Notes: a model not told the origin generated them from the letters alone. 64,000 nucleotides of DNA from Pseudocercospora fijiensis CIRAD86 (GCF_000340215.1 NW_006921533.1:1906549-1970548); one strand, 5' to 3'; numbered from the stretch's first letter, positions 22,315 to 36,254 are shown. A program made the numbers and translations.

Positions 22315-22660
22315 CGCAGGGAGCACGAGCACTTGTCTGACGGCGCAGGATTTGCCCAGTAGGCAATCTGCTGAAGAGCCACGGCACACATATTTGCGTT
22401 GTCCTCTACATCATTGTGTACTTTAGCTTCCATGGGCTGTTATCGTCCATCTGTCCATTATTCTGCTCGCTCTTCTAAACGCAGGAAGCACGAGCACTGA
22501 TCTGACGGCGCAGGATTTGCCCAGGAGGCAATCTGTTCAGATGGCGCACAAGAGCCACAGCACCCATATTTGCGTTGTCCTCTACATTATTGCGTACTTT
22601 AGCTTCCATGGGCTGTAATTGATTGTCCATATGTCCATTATTCTGCTCGCTCTTCTAAAT
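22315..22660. repeat. Imperfect tandem duplication, two units of ~165 and ~180 bp
   Basis: Unit 1 (about 22315-22479) and unit 2 (about 22480-22660) both run from CGCAGGA(A)GCACGAGCAC to CTCGCTCTTCTAAA. They differ by substitutions and short insertions in unit 2, including GTTCAGATGGCGCACA. Base composition is still that of the gene domain, not RIP-like. Confidence 0.9.
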
Positions 22661-23519
22661 CTGAATGTACAGATGCATTTCTTCAGCGATTGTAGGATTG
22701 AGTCTCGCGTACGCATCAGGGTGTACCCAGAAAGAGTGTAGCACGGCGAATGAGGTATGTAGTGAATATTCTACAAGTCTTGAGGCGCGAGATTGCCGCT
22801 CGGGTTGTTCAGTGTGGTGAGAGATGCAAAATGCCCTATCTCGAGACCAGACGAGAATGTTAGCGATTCCTACCTTTATATTCTTACCTGCGTTTTATTA
22901 TTAGATAATTTGCCTTTGCGGAATATAGCGGTCCGCGTCCTGTATATAGACTACTCCGTAGCGGGCTTAGATAAAAACTATACGGAGCTAAGCAAATTTT
23001 TCTACTAATTAGAGCGAGGAATATAGGAATCGCTATTCTTATCTAGGCCGTTTCTATCGGGATTTCGACTTTCTATATTAAATATTTATATAGGAGAATC
23101 GTATAACCCTAGTTTTATTACTAGAACGACTATTTCCTATAGTAAAAACTTCTCTCTATAGCGGGAATACCTCTCTCTATATTACTATCTTTTTCCTAAA
23201 GTTTCCCGAGTACGAAATCGGGTATAAATATACCGTCGTCGTTATAGCGCCTACGTCGCGATATACGCTAGGTAGATGCGACTATATTATCGCGTATTTC
23301 TATTACGACTATACCCTTTACAGCTTTCTAGCCTACTTCTATAAGACTATCTCTATCCTCCGCTATAGATAGATATATATCTAGTCGCTCTCCTTCTAGT
23401 CTATCTACCTCCTCCGATCTTTCTAGTATTCTATCTTATAAGTATCCGGGTAACAGGTCTACCGAAGAGAAGGACCTAGCGGATCGCCTATAACTAGAAG
23501 TAGATAGTAGTATAGACGG

Positions 23520-26116
23520 TAGTAGCGTTAGTAGTAGTAATAACGAGTCGACCCGCTACGTAACTCGCTAGCCCCGCGCTCGTCGCGATAAAAGACAGCG
23601 CTATAAAGAAGTAATACGTAAGATACGGGAAAATAACCTTACTATAGAGAAGGTCGTATAGTACTAAGCTAGTAAACTATAGAGTAAGTCCTATACGTAT
23701 CGCGTCGGCTAGCTCTCTATTATATTAAATACGGAGCTACGTAAATCGAAGTAGGTTAAGTTATCTAGTAGTAAGAATAGTAATATTATTCGTAAACTCG
23801 ATTACCTAATTAGAAAGAGCTTATATAGGAAATAGTAGAGGACTCTTCGATCCGCTACGGAGGTATCTAAGGCTATAGCGGGCGACTAGGCTACTACGCT
23901 ACTCGAACCTATTAATAGATTCGATAATCAATTCTCCGTTTAGTAGTTTAAGGATATATATAAGATTATCTAGGATATTGCTCTAGCGTAGTATTAATTT
24001 GCCCGTAGCGTATTAGTTAGGTAGCGTAATAAAGAGCCGGATAATCTCGATATACGAATATTTACCCTTACTACCTTTATCCTCTATACTCGCTCTCGGA
24101 ATAAATCTAATTAGTTTGTAAAGGCATTCGGTCGGTACCTCCTATTAAATAGCGTAAAGCGGAGGGTATTAGATATCCTATCGGGGATTAGCTTAATCGC
24201 TACGTATATAGCACTATACTATAAGGAGAAGCTTTCTAGAAGCGAGTAGAAGGTAGCTATTTAATCGCATTATAGTTAACTCGTACTTATTCTATATAGG
24301 AAAGACTCGTCCGGTTAGCGTATAATATTATATAGTACGTAGTCTACGATAATATCAATTTCTAGGATACGGTTCGGGATTAGACTATATCTAATTAGTC
24401 GGTTATACGCAATCTTACTACGGCGCTACTAGTGCGCTTTACTCTATATATTCGCTATCCCGATACTAGCCTATATATTAACGATTTTAAGGCGGATACG
24501 CGACTAGACGCTACGGATATCTATAATGCCCCTACGCTTAGAGAAGACAAATAGTCTCGGAAATTGTCGATATATTATATATACGCGGCGATTATAAGCA
24601 TCTTCGAAAATAAGCTCGTAACCGTAGTCGAGGACCCTCGGGTTAAGTCGATTACGTAGTAGCTAGGACTATGTCCGCTACGGGCCTCTAAAACCGAATT
24701 CTACCCGCTTAGTACGATTTACTATAGCGAGAGTACTATCGATAGGAACGCCGCGGTATAAGAGGACATTATACTATATAAGCTGCGCCTTAACCTAGTC
24801 GTAGACTTTCTTATACGGTTATAGCTTTTCTACGGAGATTAATAGTCGGTATAGCGTATACGGAGTAACAAAGGTAAAAACGCTAAAAGTATAAGGCTAT
24901 TCGAGCGGCGGGATTAGATAATGCCTGTTACGGGACTCTTCTATACTACTATAAACCTCTGTTATATACTAGTTCGCCTTTTCTAGAGTGTTAGTTAGGA
25001 TACTAGGTCGGAATATAGCCTTTTCTAGGATAAGTAGGCATTTAGTACGAAAGGATTAACCGAGAAAAAACTAAAATACTAGATACTACGTCCCGTTACG
25101 CTTTATAGGTACTCCGCGAGGATTATCGCCTTATTCGTTAAGCAGCTATACTATAGCGAATATTTCCCTACGGATTTACCTCCTAATTTTAGTAAGCTAA
25201 GAGCGGTTGTACCTACTATAGTAGATCTTACTATAGATAAATATCTTTAGTTCTTAGTAGCTATATATAATAGCTACTTGCGGCCTTTAGTATAGCTAAA
25301 AAGAGAATAGGAACGGGTATATAGTATACCTAAGACAAAGCTACTCTCTCTATAGTAGATATACCGCACTCCGCTATAGTTAGAGCCTATCCCGTAGGTA
25401 TAGCCTAGAATCCGCGATCCTATATAAACTACACTTCATTAGCGACTCTATATAACCGAGCTCTAGTTAACTCTCCGATATACGACTCGTAATATAGATA
25501 TTAGTTATATTAAACGTCTCTTACCGTAGCTCGTAGTAGTATTTTTCGGAGCTAGATAATATAACTACGGGCGCGAGATGCTATATCTAATTTAGCTACT
25601 TAAGGGCGCATCTCTATATCTCCGTAGCGCGATTCTAGCCGGCGGCGTCGTAAATATAATAGGTAGGCCTAGGAAAGGGATCGCGGTAGACGAATTGCTT
25701 AAACTAATTAATTTATAGTATAAAAATAATATACGAAATTTTAAGAATTCGACGTATAATACAGTAGAAACATTTAATCGTGTTTTATATAATACTTTCG
25801 CTATAATATAAGTAAATAATGCTTTCGAGGACGAATTCGGGATCCGGAATACTACTAATTATTCCTATAAGGATACAACTTACGAAATTTAGGGGCTCTC
25901 CGCTCGACTCTTTACTATATACCGTAGCGCAGTCGATCGGTGCTATAGCGTAGATAATCCTCCTATTATACCTAACCCGTACTAAGCTAGTATTAATAAA
26001 ATCTATAAGGAAGTATAGGATTTTAATGCAAAATATCTACGTAAAGGCGTATCTATAGCCGTAGTACCCGATACGGATTTAGATACTTACGATACAAGAC
26101 TAGATACGGATTACTA
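23520..26116 (+). pseudogene. DUF6589-family gene remnant, RIP-inactivated
   Basis: Reading through the in-frame TAG codons (mostly former TGG), one frame carries the pattern I associate with the fungal DUF6589 family: the YDNINF-D-VRD stretch with NLTTALLVRF near 24,345-24,440, and later the FGAR-YNYGREMLYL segment near 25,545-25,600, followed by LAGGVVNIIGRP. Coordinates are approximate and short frame shifts are likely. The family's function is unknown; its genes are often multicopy and associated with repeats. No ATG can be fixed. Confidence 0.6.
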
Positions 26117-28412
26117 AAATGTAATATTTAAAAATATCGAAGATATAATACTAGATATATCAGACCTACTAATAGTTTAATTATATAACGTCTATTTTAG
26201 GAAGTTTTACGCGAAGTTCTAATGTTTACTTCGACTTTAGCAGTTGTTTTTTTTACTATACTACTATTATACTCCCGAATCCGTACCCTATATCCGAAAA
26301 CTCGAACGAACTAGAAGGACGGATATTCGAATAAGAGCTACGGAAGTACTTTAGGCCGCCGCGGACAAGAGAGTAGTAGCAGAATGCCTTTTATAATTAG
26401 ATTTATAGTATCTAATAGCTCTACTCGGCCCTCGTATCGTATTATATAATAAGAACAATACTAATACTACTCGAGAAACACTATCTATTCTATCGTACTA
26501 ATACTAAAAGAACTAGAGCCGGTAAACCGTAAAATATTAGAGAAGAAGTAAACCTATAGAAGCAAAGAAAGTCCGTAGCGGGCTAGCCCTCGCTCGTATC
26601 TACTCTATATTCTTGCTATAATACTACTCGCTTAGGACTAATAGTATATAAGTAACGGTATACTTCTACCTTAACCTCTTCGTCGATAACGATATTAGCT
26701 AGTAGGAGCGATAGGTAGAGAGTACGGCTCTTAGATAGACCGTTATAACTAGCGTAGTAGACCGAGCGGCCGTTAGCGTATATCGTGCCCTATACCTACC
26801 CGCTATTCGTATCGCGCTCCTTATTTAGGCCCTTAAGGAGCTCCTTAAGGACGTCGCTAGATCCGAGGCGGAACTTCTTAATAATACTATAGAGTTTATA
26901 TACGTACTCGCGCTACTTCTTTTCCTATACCTTCGGGTCCTTCTCGGCTAATTTGCGTAGCGTTTCTAAGATATTAAAGGCACGATTAAAGATAACTTTA
27001 TTAAATTAGAAGCTTCTACCTATTCGCTCCTAGATAGCCTATTTAGTTAACTACTATAGTAGCTAGTCGTAGGTCCGCTTCGCTTGCTCGCTATAGTACC
27101 GATTATATATCTGCTATCGCGTACCTATACCGTCCTTGCTATATATAGTCTTAGCTTATCTCGGTTCTATAGCGCTGTCGCAGATCTCCTTTAAGCAGCG
27201 ACTATAGTTATATAGACCTATAAGTAGTAGGCGGTCTTCGAATCGAGGGGGCATCGATAGCGTACGTTAAGAGAGTGCTATATTCGATATCGGTAGCGAT
27301 ATAATAGACGTATTAGACCCGCCGGAGAACGGTATAGATCGCTACGGAGTCCTAGTCTAATCTTACGGAGTTCGTATACTGCCGCTACTACCGCTATACT
27401 ACCCGCTACTACTACCGCTACTACCTAGTAGTACGATTTAATTCTTTTCCTTCTATATACGCGCCCTAGCTAGGGTAGTATCTACCCTATCCTTAGATAC
27501 GGCCTTTTCTATAGCTTCTTATTAGAAGATATTATCTTATAGCTATCGCGTAGGGTCTCGACTACGATACGCTACGTCGCGTAGGTTTTACGCCTACTAC
27601 TCTAATAGAATCCGCTTATAAGGATCGGCGCCTAGAAAGACTAGCCTCTACGGAGTACTATCTACCCGCTACGGAGTATTATTAGATATACTCGTATTCC
27701 TGCCTAGAGTAGTAGCATTACTAGGAGTAGTAGACCGGTCCGGTATAGTGCTGCCTATAGTAATACTACTACTAGGGCTTATTTACTAGATAGTCGTACT
27801 ATTATCCGAAGGCGAGATCGAGGCGCTTCTTATTACTTGCGTTATAGATTCTTATATATTATCGAAGACATTAGCGCTAGAACTAGATTCGCTAGAAGTA
27901 TAGCGAGTCCCTCTTATAATAGCCTTATAGCGGAGTTAATAGGTTCCGCCGCGAGTTAGACCTACGCCGAATCGAGGTAGTAGTACCGAGCCTAGTATTA
28001 GTGCTAAGCCTAGTATTAGTACTAAGCCTAAGCGTAGGTTAAAGGACCGATAATTTAGTAGTCGATCGCGTATAGTACGATCGACGAGGCGGCCTCTATT
28101 ATACTAGTTATTCTATATTTCGAAAGGGACGCGCTAGTTATTTTCTTCGTATATAGCGCCGCGGAGATCGATATAGCCCGCCTCGAAATTCTCGTTTACG
28201 CGCGCGTATAGGTCCTAGTCCGTCTCGTCTAGCTAGTATATACTTGCCTCTATATCGTTAATCTCCTACTATAGTAGAAAGATCTAACTCGGCTCTAGTA
28301 GAGTAGATAATAACGCCGTAAAGCGACGTATATACTCCGCGTAGCCTCCTAGATTCGAGAACTTAGATAAGGTATCGCTACTAGGAGTAGATCCTTAAAA
28401 TTAAAGATAGCG

Positions 28413-28484
28413 ACCGCTACCGCGAGAAGTACCGCTACCGCGAGGAGTACCGCCGCTACGAGAAGTACTACTACCGCAAGAAGC
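28413..28484. repeat. 18-bp tandem minisatellite, four units
   Basis: Four consecutive 18-nt units of the type ACCGCTACCGCGAGAAGT with substitutions. On the minus strand they would encode Gly/Ser/Arg-rich sextets, so this may be a low-complexity linker of the helicase-side remnant. Confidence 0.8.
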
Positions 28485-29899
28485 ACCGCCGCCGCTATTA
28501 TTACTTAATATATTATACGGCTTAGAGGTCTTAAATGTAATTAGAGGTTCTTAAATAGGAAGCGGAGAAGGCTTAGAGGTCTTATTTAGAGGTAGTAGAG
28601 AGAGGCGGATCTATCGACGTAGATAAGGAGGGCACCGCTATAGGCAAGGCTTAATAGTCTTGTTTAGAAGTAGTCGAAAGTAGTAGAAGGTAGTAATCGC
28701 TATAGGTATATAGAAGAAGGAGAAGAAGAAGAAGTCGAAGAAGCGTCCTTTTAAATATAGCTACTATACGTATAGATAGCGTATAAAGTAAAGTTCGGAA
28801 TAAACGCGTTATATACGTTATATATATAATAGTAGAATAAGGTATATATAGCGGAAGTTAGGCTATACGTAGTAGAAATAAAGCTATATATAACTAGAAA
28901 TAAGACGACTAAAGAAGGCGCGATCTAAGTCTTCTATACTAGAGCAAATAAAGGTCTACTCTAAAGCTAGAGCTAGAGCTAGATCTAATACTCTAAAATA
29001 CTATTTTGCTTATTGCGGGATATTCGTATTCTATAGTAGGCAACTAGACGGCGATATAGTATATTAGTATACCCTACTAAAATAGGACTATTTATAGATT
29101 AGTATCTTTAGCTCGGGAGGCTCCTTACGACGACGTTTTTTCGATAGTATCCCTATATCGGAAGCAGATTTAGGTATATTAGGTTACCTACGCTTCGATC
29201 TAGCGGCCCTCGTAGGTAATAGCTCTTCCGTAGTAGAGAGGGCTAGGTCCGTATCTAGTAGGAACTCTAATATATACCTAGAGTCGAAGCTCGCTACTTC
29301 TAGTCGCTACTACCCTATTAGGCCCGATACTAGATATATAGTAGTATCCTATATACTCGAAGGACTCCCTTATAAAGATCGATATCTATTAATTACTACA
29401 GATCTAGCAGGTACGCTACTATCTCCGCCGTAGGATTAATTAGAGCCGCTACTAGCCTATTCTCTAACCTTAAGTATACTCTTTATTAGCGCTATTTTCC
29501 GCAAATTAGTTATACTACTAGTTTCTAGTACTCTCTTCTACTAAATTCGGCGTCCTTAACTAGCGATAGCTAACGCCGCTATATTTATATTATTCTTCTA
29601 CGTAGACTATAGATACGCTCGGCGCTAGTCGTCTAGTATCTCTATAAGTAACGTATCTTCGGCTTCCTTCGCGGCGCTCGCTACCTTAGCCGTAGCGGCC
29701 TTCGCTACCTACGCCGCCTTATACTCTATCTATTTTAAGACTATATCTTCTTTAATATACTGTATAAACTAGACGAGGAGATCGAGAAGAGTAATAGTTT
29801 CGATACCGCTAGATTCGTTACTATCTCCGCCGCTAGAATCGGCTACTCTACTACTTTCGAAAGTAATCGTCTTATCGCGGTACTCCTATACGTCGAGTA

Positions 29900-31208
29900 T
29901 ATACCTAATCCGATATTTTATCCTTCTCCTAACTACTAGCTAATCTAACTTATTTCTAAGTATATCGCTATCGAAGGTATCCTAGTCTATACTCGAATAA
30001 TCCTAGTAGATCCGATAAAGGCTATATATAAGCTACTTATCTATTAGTATATTCTATAGTATTCTAAATCTGTATTCCCCTACTACGCGATCCTCGAGAA
30101 CTGCAATATACTACTCCGTTAACCGCGTAAATGCGAAACCGGGCCTCGAATTAGGTACTAGTCGGGGAAGGCTATTCTACCTATCCGGCGGTATAGGCAG
30201 TTTACTCCGTATACTATAGTTATACCGATTATAGTAGACTTCGCTTAATACGGATACCTTCGGGTCTAAGCACTTATCCTCGCTAAGCTTATCGTTCTAT
30301 AGAATCTATACTTTGCGAATATACGGCGTATTCTATATATTAAGTAGATCCTTCGGGACTACTACGCGGCAGCTCGCTTTAGTATTTAACTAGTAGGTAC
30401 CGCGTATACAAGGCGCGCGTAAAGCTATAGATATAGCGGAATTGCCGTCCTTAGTATTAGTATTCTTATCTTCTTAATTACTATTAAGCGAGATATCGAC
30501 GTTAAGTATTAAGTATAATCCTTCCCGCTACGCCTAGAACTTGCCCTTATAGGCGATACGAGGTCCGCTACGGACCTTACTACCCTCTACCGGCTAATCT
30601 CTAAGCCGTTTTTTTATATTCCTTATCTACGCTAGCTAGAATACGAATACCTCGCTACGAAGATTACTAGGAACTATATTCCGACTAGTACGCCCGAGAC
30701 GCTAGCGAAGATTCAGATAGTTATACTCTAATATAAGACCCTACTAGATAACGATTTGTACTATACGGATATTAATACCTACGCTAAGGGCAGTAGTAGC
30801 AATTATAATACAAATAGTGCTATCCGCTATACTAAACTTACGAAACCGCAGGTCCTAATCGTATATAGGTATAGCGAATATATAGGATTAGACAATTCTA
30901 AGTACGTTTAGTATAGGATTAGACCTATTTCCCTAATAATACTAGTTTTCTCGATATAGGTTCTTAGTCCGAAGTACTAGCTAGGCTCGAACGCGATTTA
31001 TAAGCGCGATTACGTCTAGGCGACTATCGATAAAGATAATAGTCTTTAGTATCTCCGCTAGCGTAGCCCGTTACTCCGCCGCGGACTAGGCTTCGCCCGT
31101 ATTAGCTAGCGTAGTAGTAGACAAATTCGAGCCTATAGCGGGTAGAGGCGAGCCTATAGGGCTTACGGCCTTTTCGATTACAAAATACAACTAGCTATAG
31201 ACCGACTT
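29900..31208 (-). pseudogene. RecQ-type helicase remnant, C-terminal part
   Basis: Minus strand. Immediately left of element A the reading frame continues from the fragment at 55,855 onward. It contains helicase domain-2 motifs: TIIFIDSR (motif IV-like, near 31,040), ADSTICIIIATTALSVGINI (motif V, near 30,780) and RLGRTSRN (motif VI, near 30,700). Stops are TAG/TAA at former Trp or Gln codons. The lower-coordinate end is approximate. Confidence 0.75.
31204..31208. repeat. Target site duplication of element A (left)
   Basis: GACTT directly before the TG of the left LTR; the same five bases follow the right LTR at 55855-55859. Confidence 0.85.
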
Positions 31209-31407
31209 TGTTAGGACTAAAGAGGTTATACGTAATTAGTATATAACCGGGCTCGAGTGAAGCTAGGGTCTTAATACCTTAGGCAAGGCTTGGCGCTTAG
31301 CAATAGGCTAACTTGCCTGCCTTCCTCCCTCTCCTCTTAGCTCCTTATCGAATACTACTTATACCTACTACTACCCTATCTACCTGCTAATATACCCTTA
31401 TTATACA
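31209..31407 (+). repeat. Element A 5' LTR
   Basis: 199 nt from TGTTAGGAC to TTATACA. It pairs with 55656-55854; differences are transitions plus 2-nt indels near the ends. Confidence 0.9.
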
Positions 31408-31899
31408 GTATTCGATCTACCCTTTAAGGGCAGCAGCTAGATAGTCCTTATTTTAAGCTTTTAGCGGTATAGCTACGAAAACTATCGATTTAACTATATT
31501 ACGTCTAAAGAACGGGACCTATACGTACTATTCTATCGAAACAACCGTACTAATTATTAAGCAAGGCCTTCTATACGGCCTATTACACTAAGTCAAGCAT
31601 ACTAAGCCGATACCTACTAATTCCGCTATATCCGTATCTTAGGGGCTAATAATATATTATTAGTATCGCCCCTTATAATAGCCGGTTTATTACGAAACAA
31701 TAACCGTACTGCCGCTAGCAGCGCTAGCAATAACAACGCTAGTAGCATAGTGCCTACTAAAGTGCCTACTAAAGCACCTACTAAAGTGCCTCCTACCGAA
31801 GAGCCTACTATAGGACCTACTAAAGAAGAACCTGTAATTCTAGGTAACGACCTAGAATTGCCTATCGACGACATTCTTAACAATATTGTTAACCGTCGA

Positions 31900-33090
31900 T
31901 ATAGCTAACTAGCCTTTAGCCCCTAGCTAGTAGCGAGGCTTTAAGAAGCTACCTAAAACAGGCTTACTGCCTTGCGTTAAGAATAACAGCTAAAGGATAA
32001 TCTTCTCGAGATTCGCCGCCTCTAGGAATCTCTAACAACTACTGCTAAGCTAATAGTAGGACCTTCTTTACTACCTATCTAAAAGAAGGATGCTAAACTT
32101 AAGGACTGCACTATATTTAATAGCTCTAGTCGGAAGCAGTATAACGACTATATTCGTAACTATAAACTTAACTAGCGCAACGCACTAAGAGCGCTACTAG
32201 ACGACTATTCCTTAGTCGTATACGCTATACAGTACATTAATAGCGACCTAAAGCGTATATAGGATAACTATTTTAACTCCCTTAACGATTAGACCGCTGT
32301 TTAGTAGCAGACCTATAAAACTATTATACTAGATACCCTTAGAAACCCTATACTAAGGCAACAATATGCTTAGGACCTATATCTTCGAGCTAAACAGAAG
32401 ACTAATTAATTAGCTCGCTTATTCGAGGCCTATTTAAAAACCCTTAAAGACGACCTTCCGCCTAAGACTAATTCTATATAGATCTCCGAGATACGCCTAA
32501 AACTTAGATAGGAGCTTATCCTCGAATTGGACCGTCGCCGTATATTCGAATAAGCTAATCTAATACGTATTTAATTTATAGTCGAAGTAGAAACAGCCGA
32601 ACGGGCTGTTTAGCTCTAATAACGACTAGAATTAAGGATCCGACTAACTAGCACTAACCGTAGCAACCGTAGCCGCGGAGGAAACTAAGGTTCCTACTAG
32701 GACAATAATACTAATAGTAGGAACAGTAACAACGACCGTAGAAGAGGCCGTAGCCGGCGGCTATATAGAGGAGGCCGCGATAGGGGCCGTAGAAGGGGCT
32801 CGTATCCCTATAGTACTAATCGCTTAACTAACAATAGCAGTAATAGCGGCTATAGCAACCCCCTAACTAGATTAAAGTGCTTTAACTATAATAGCACTAA
32901 CTATCTACTAGGCTAATGTAACAAACCTAAGGACTAGGCCCGAATTAATCGTACTTCCGCCGAGTATAGAAAACATCTTTTAGCCGCTAATGCTACCCTA
33001 GTCGGCTCTTTTAATTAGTCGAAAAAAGAGTAAGCGCTATACTAACTGTTAGCCTTATACGGCGTAAGACTATCGAAATTGTGCTAGCTA
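31900..33090 (+). pseudogene. Element A gag remnant
   Basis: A retrotransposon gag frame with Trp-to-TAG stops. An Arg/Asn-rich basic stretch (about 32,660-32,820) precedes a zinc knuckle at 32878-32919, where the pattern C-x2-C-x4-H-x4-C now reads C, Y, Y, C: the second Cys and the His are both replaced by Tyr, as RIP transitions would do. The upstream Pro/Thr-rich segment (31,740-31,830) repeats a PTK-type triplet. Confidence 0.65.
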
Positions 33091-33109
33091 TAACACGCTC
33101 CTACCTTAT

Positions 33110-35331
33110 ATAGGACACGAAGGGCACTAACTATTAAACTAAGGTTATACTAGATCTAGGAAATTCAGTTAGTAGCCTTATTAGCTATCGCCTAGCTAAG
33201 CAATTAGACCTTCGACAACTGCCGAGGACTGACCTGCTAACCCTTGCTTAGTTTAATAACGCTCGGCACTTGACCTATAAAGCCTACTATGTCCCTATAG
33301 TTCTAAAGGACGACCTCGGAAATAAACGCCTACTAGACTTTACTGCCTACGCAGTAGATATAGATAACCTGTATAGGGGAGCTACTATTGTTATTAGCAA
33401 CCCTGTTCTTAAGTACTATGCTATAGTTATAGACTTAGGCAGTTAACAATAGCGATTTAGAATCGCTAGAAGAGAGGATATTAAACACATCGATATTAGC
33501 GAGTGTCCTAATAATATTAGGGTCCTGTTTATTAGCAACCTAACACCTGCCTTAGCTAATCCGATAGCTAATCTTCTCGGTAGAGATAACGATAAACCTA
33601 TACCCCCTAATAGCATAGACCCTAATTAGCTCTCTCGTATACTAGTGCCTATTCGAGAAACCTATATTAATGTATTCAAACACTACTTAGCATCGATATT
33701 GCCTATATTTAAAGAGACAGACTATAAGATTAACATTATAGAGGGCAAAGAGGTTCCTTTTAGACCACTCTATAACCTTAGTAAGCGCGAGCTTGCTATA
33801 TTGCGTAAGTACCTAGAAGAAAACCTAGCTAATAGCCGGATACGGTATAGTAACAGCCCTGCTAGTACACTAATCCTATTTGTTCTAAAGAAGGATAGTA
33901 GCCTACGGTTATACGTTAATTACCGTAGACTTAATACTGTTACTATTAAGGACCGCTGTCTACTTCCGCTTATTAATAAGACCCTCGATCGCCTTTCTAG
34001 GGCCTACTTCTATACTATACTAGACATTAAGGATGCGTACTATCGTATCTGTATTCGCAAGGGCGACGAATAGAAGACGGCCTTCCGTACCCGCTATAGC
34101 TATTTTAAGTACTTAGTTATGCTATTTAGGCTAGCTAATGCCCCTACTATATTCTAGTCCTATATTAATCGGGCCCTATTAGGCCTATTAGATTACCTCT
34201 ATATAGTTTACCTAGATAACATCCTAGTTTATATATACTTACCTAATATTGCGGAGTACTAGGCTATAGTCCGCAAGGTCCTCGACCGCCTGCGAGCCTA
34301 TAGACTATATTGCAAGCCTTCTAAATACACCTTCGCTACTAAGGAGGTAGCCTTCCTTAGGTTTATCGTATTAACCGATAGTATTAAGGCTAATCCTAAT
34401 CGGATTAAGACTATTACTAAATAGCCTGTTCCTACGTTAATTAAGGAACTATAGTCGTTCCTCGGTTTTACTAACTTCTATCGCCGATTTATTAAGGGCT
34501 ATTCGAGGCATGTAATGCTATTAACTAAGCTTACTAAGACTAAGGCAAACCCTTCTAGAGAGTTTAGGTAGATTAACAAAATAAAAGCCGCTTTTAACGG
34601 TCTAAAGAAGCGATTTACTAAAGTCCCCTTATTATACTATTTCGTACTAAGCAAACAGATCCGAATTAAGACTAACGCTTTATAGTTCGCTATATCGGCT
34701 ATTATGTTATAACAGGCTAATAATACCTATTAGCACCCGATTGCCTTCTTTTTACGGAAGATAATCGATATAGAGCGTCGATACGAGACCTACGAGTAAG
34801 AGCTCTTAGCAATCGTAGAAGCCTTTAAGCATTAGCGCTACTATCTTGATAGTGCTTAGTATACAATTTAGGTCTATACAGACTATAACAACCTGCGTAG
34901 CATTACTAAGGTTATAAGGGTTATAGGTCGATAGGCTAGATAGGCTGTCTACCTCGCTAGGTTCGATTTTAATATATTATATCGGCTAGGCGTAAGCAAC
35001 CCTACTAATAGCCTATCGAGGCGGCCTAATTACGATAGCGAGACTTAGCAATCTATCAATTTATTGTTTCTAACCCTATAGTATAAGATTGCTATAGCCC
35101 GTATTATTAATAAGCAAGCGTAGAATAAGCGGACTTCCGGACCCCGCGGCGGCAACAAATACTATAGCGGAGTTGTCGTTCTTCTAGTATACGTTAAAAG
35201 AAAGGACGTAGATCGCTCGAGCTATAATAACTCGATTAAGGACATTGCTATCTATAGTAATAGTCTATATAGCGGCAGTACTATAGAAGAGGTTGTAGTA
35301 GTTCTAGCTGCTAGTACTATTAGATACATAC
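33110..35331 (+). pseudogene. Element A pol, first part: protease, RT, RNase H
   Basis: A protease-like ILDLGNSV segment lies near 33,150. Reverse transcriptase starts around 33,640 (PFRPLYNLSKREL, LRLYVNYRRLN, YTILDIKDAYYRI). The active-site Y-x-D-D reads Y-L-D-N at 34209-34220, again a G-to-A change. RNase H follows to about 35,000. The 33645-34073 section is the longest uninterrupted part. The frame is cut at 35,331 by element B and resumes at 47,490. Confidence 0.8.
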
Positions 35332-35611
35332 TATTAGCTAGTAACCGGCCCTATACACCTAGGCTAAGTTTTGAGCCTATATAAGAGGCCTCCTTCTACA
35401 TTGTAGATAGAGCACCAACCTCGTATAGTACATTGTTTATATTATACTTCTACAATGCCTATGTTGCAGGGCTCTAGTTATTAGCCTAAGCAACCGTCTT
35501 GTTATCCTATTATACTAAACATAGCTGCCTATATTGCTATAGGTTATATTACCCTCGGTAGCCTATACTATTACTGCTAGTAGTAGTAGTAGTATTAGTT
35601 TCCGTCCTTTA
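35332..35611 (+). repeat. Element B 5' LTR
   Basis: 280 nt with a TATATAAG box ~47 nt inside and a GTA microsatellite near the end. It differs from the 3' LTR at about thirteen positions, all transitions by eye. Confidence 0.92.
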
Positions 35612-36254
35612 TTAGAGCCGAAGGTAGGGCTATCTCTTTATATCTAATAGGTTCGGGTATGTTAAAGGTAGTCTCTAGGCACGAATAGCTATAACCGAAG
35701 CGAGGGCACGATAAGAGCCTACGATACGGACGATACCGAAGTATCTTAAGGGGCTATTACGATAAGTAGAGAAACCTCTTAACGAGGGCATCGCTTTAAC
35801 CCCGAAAAGCTACAAACCCTTAGGACTATTACAGCTTAGGGCCTAGTCTATAGCTATAGCTAGCTTCTAAGGACTCGGCTCCGGGTCGAAGACCTATTTA
35901 GTACCGCTTGCTCGAGATAAGCCCCGCCTAAGGAGGAGATAGACTAATTACCTATCGGCCTTGCTTAGTTTGCTAAGACTATTAATTAATAGCAAATACG
36001 GCTTACAGGTCGGATAGCCGGGGAGTCCCCTATTAATCGGGTAGGGCGTTCCTAGATTCGTAGCCTCGCTTAGACAGTGCTTAGCCTTCTACTAGAAAAA
36101 GAAGGCTACCGCCCCCCGCCTAGCTAAAGGAGATATAAGCTAGTTTCTAGGATCTAGGTATAAATAGAGATTGTAGTCTCTCCCTCCGAGCGGCTTTCGT
36201 CTAATACTAAACTAAGCTCCTAGAGGTAGTTAGGCGACCCCTAGGAGGCTAAAT

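Larger units (their letters stand above)
22861..31203. other. Oldest RIP-degraded repeat layer (left part)
   Basis: From about 22,860 the dinucleotides CA and TG almost vanish (several 60-base lines contain none), TA is abundant and CG is kept. This is what saturating CpA-to-TpA mutation leaves. Two coding remnants are readable, a DUF6589-like one (+) at the left and a RecQ helicase (-) at the right. Between about 26.1 and 29.9 kb I recognise no domain; it holds low-complexity codon repeats that would read Gly/Ser-rich on the minus strand. The layer resumes at 55,860 after element A. Confidence 0.85.

Noticed and set aside
22793..23008. 71-codon frame crossing the composition border
   Set aside because: It spans the junction of gene-domain and RIP sequence, so it cannot be one ancestral coding unit.
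31626..31883. 85-codon hydrophobic minus-strand frame (VGALVGTLVG repeats)
   Set aside because: Antisense to a Pro/Thr/Lys triplet repeat in the gag region of element A.
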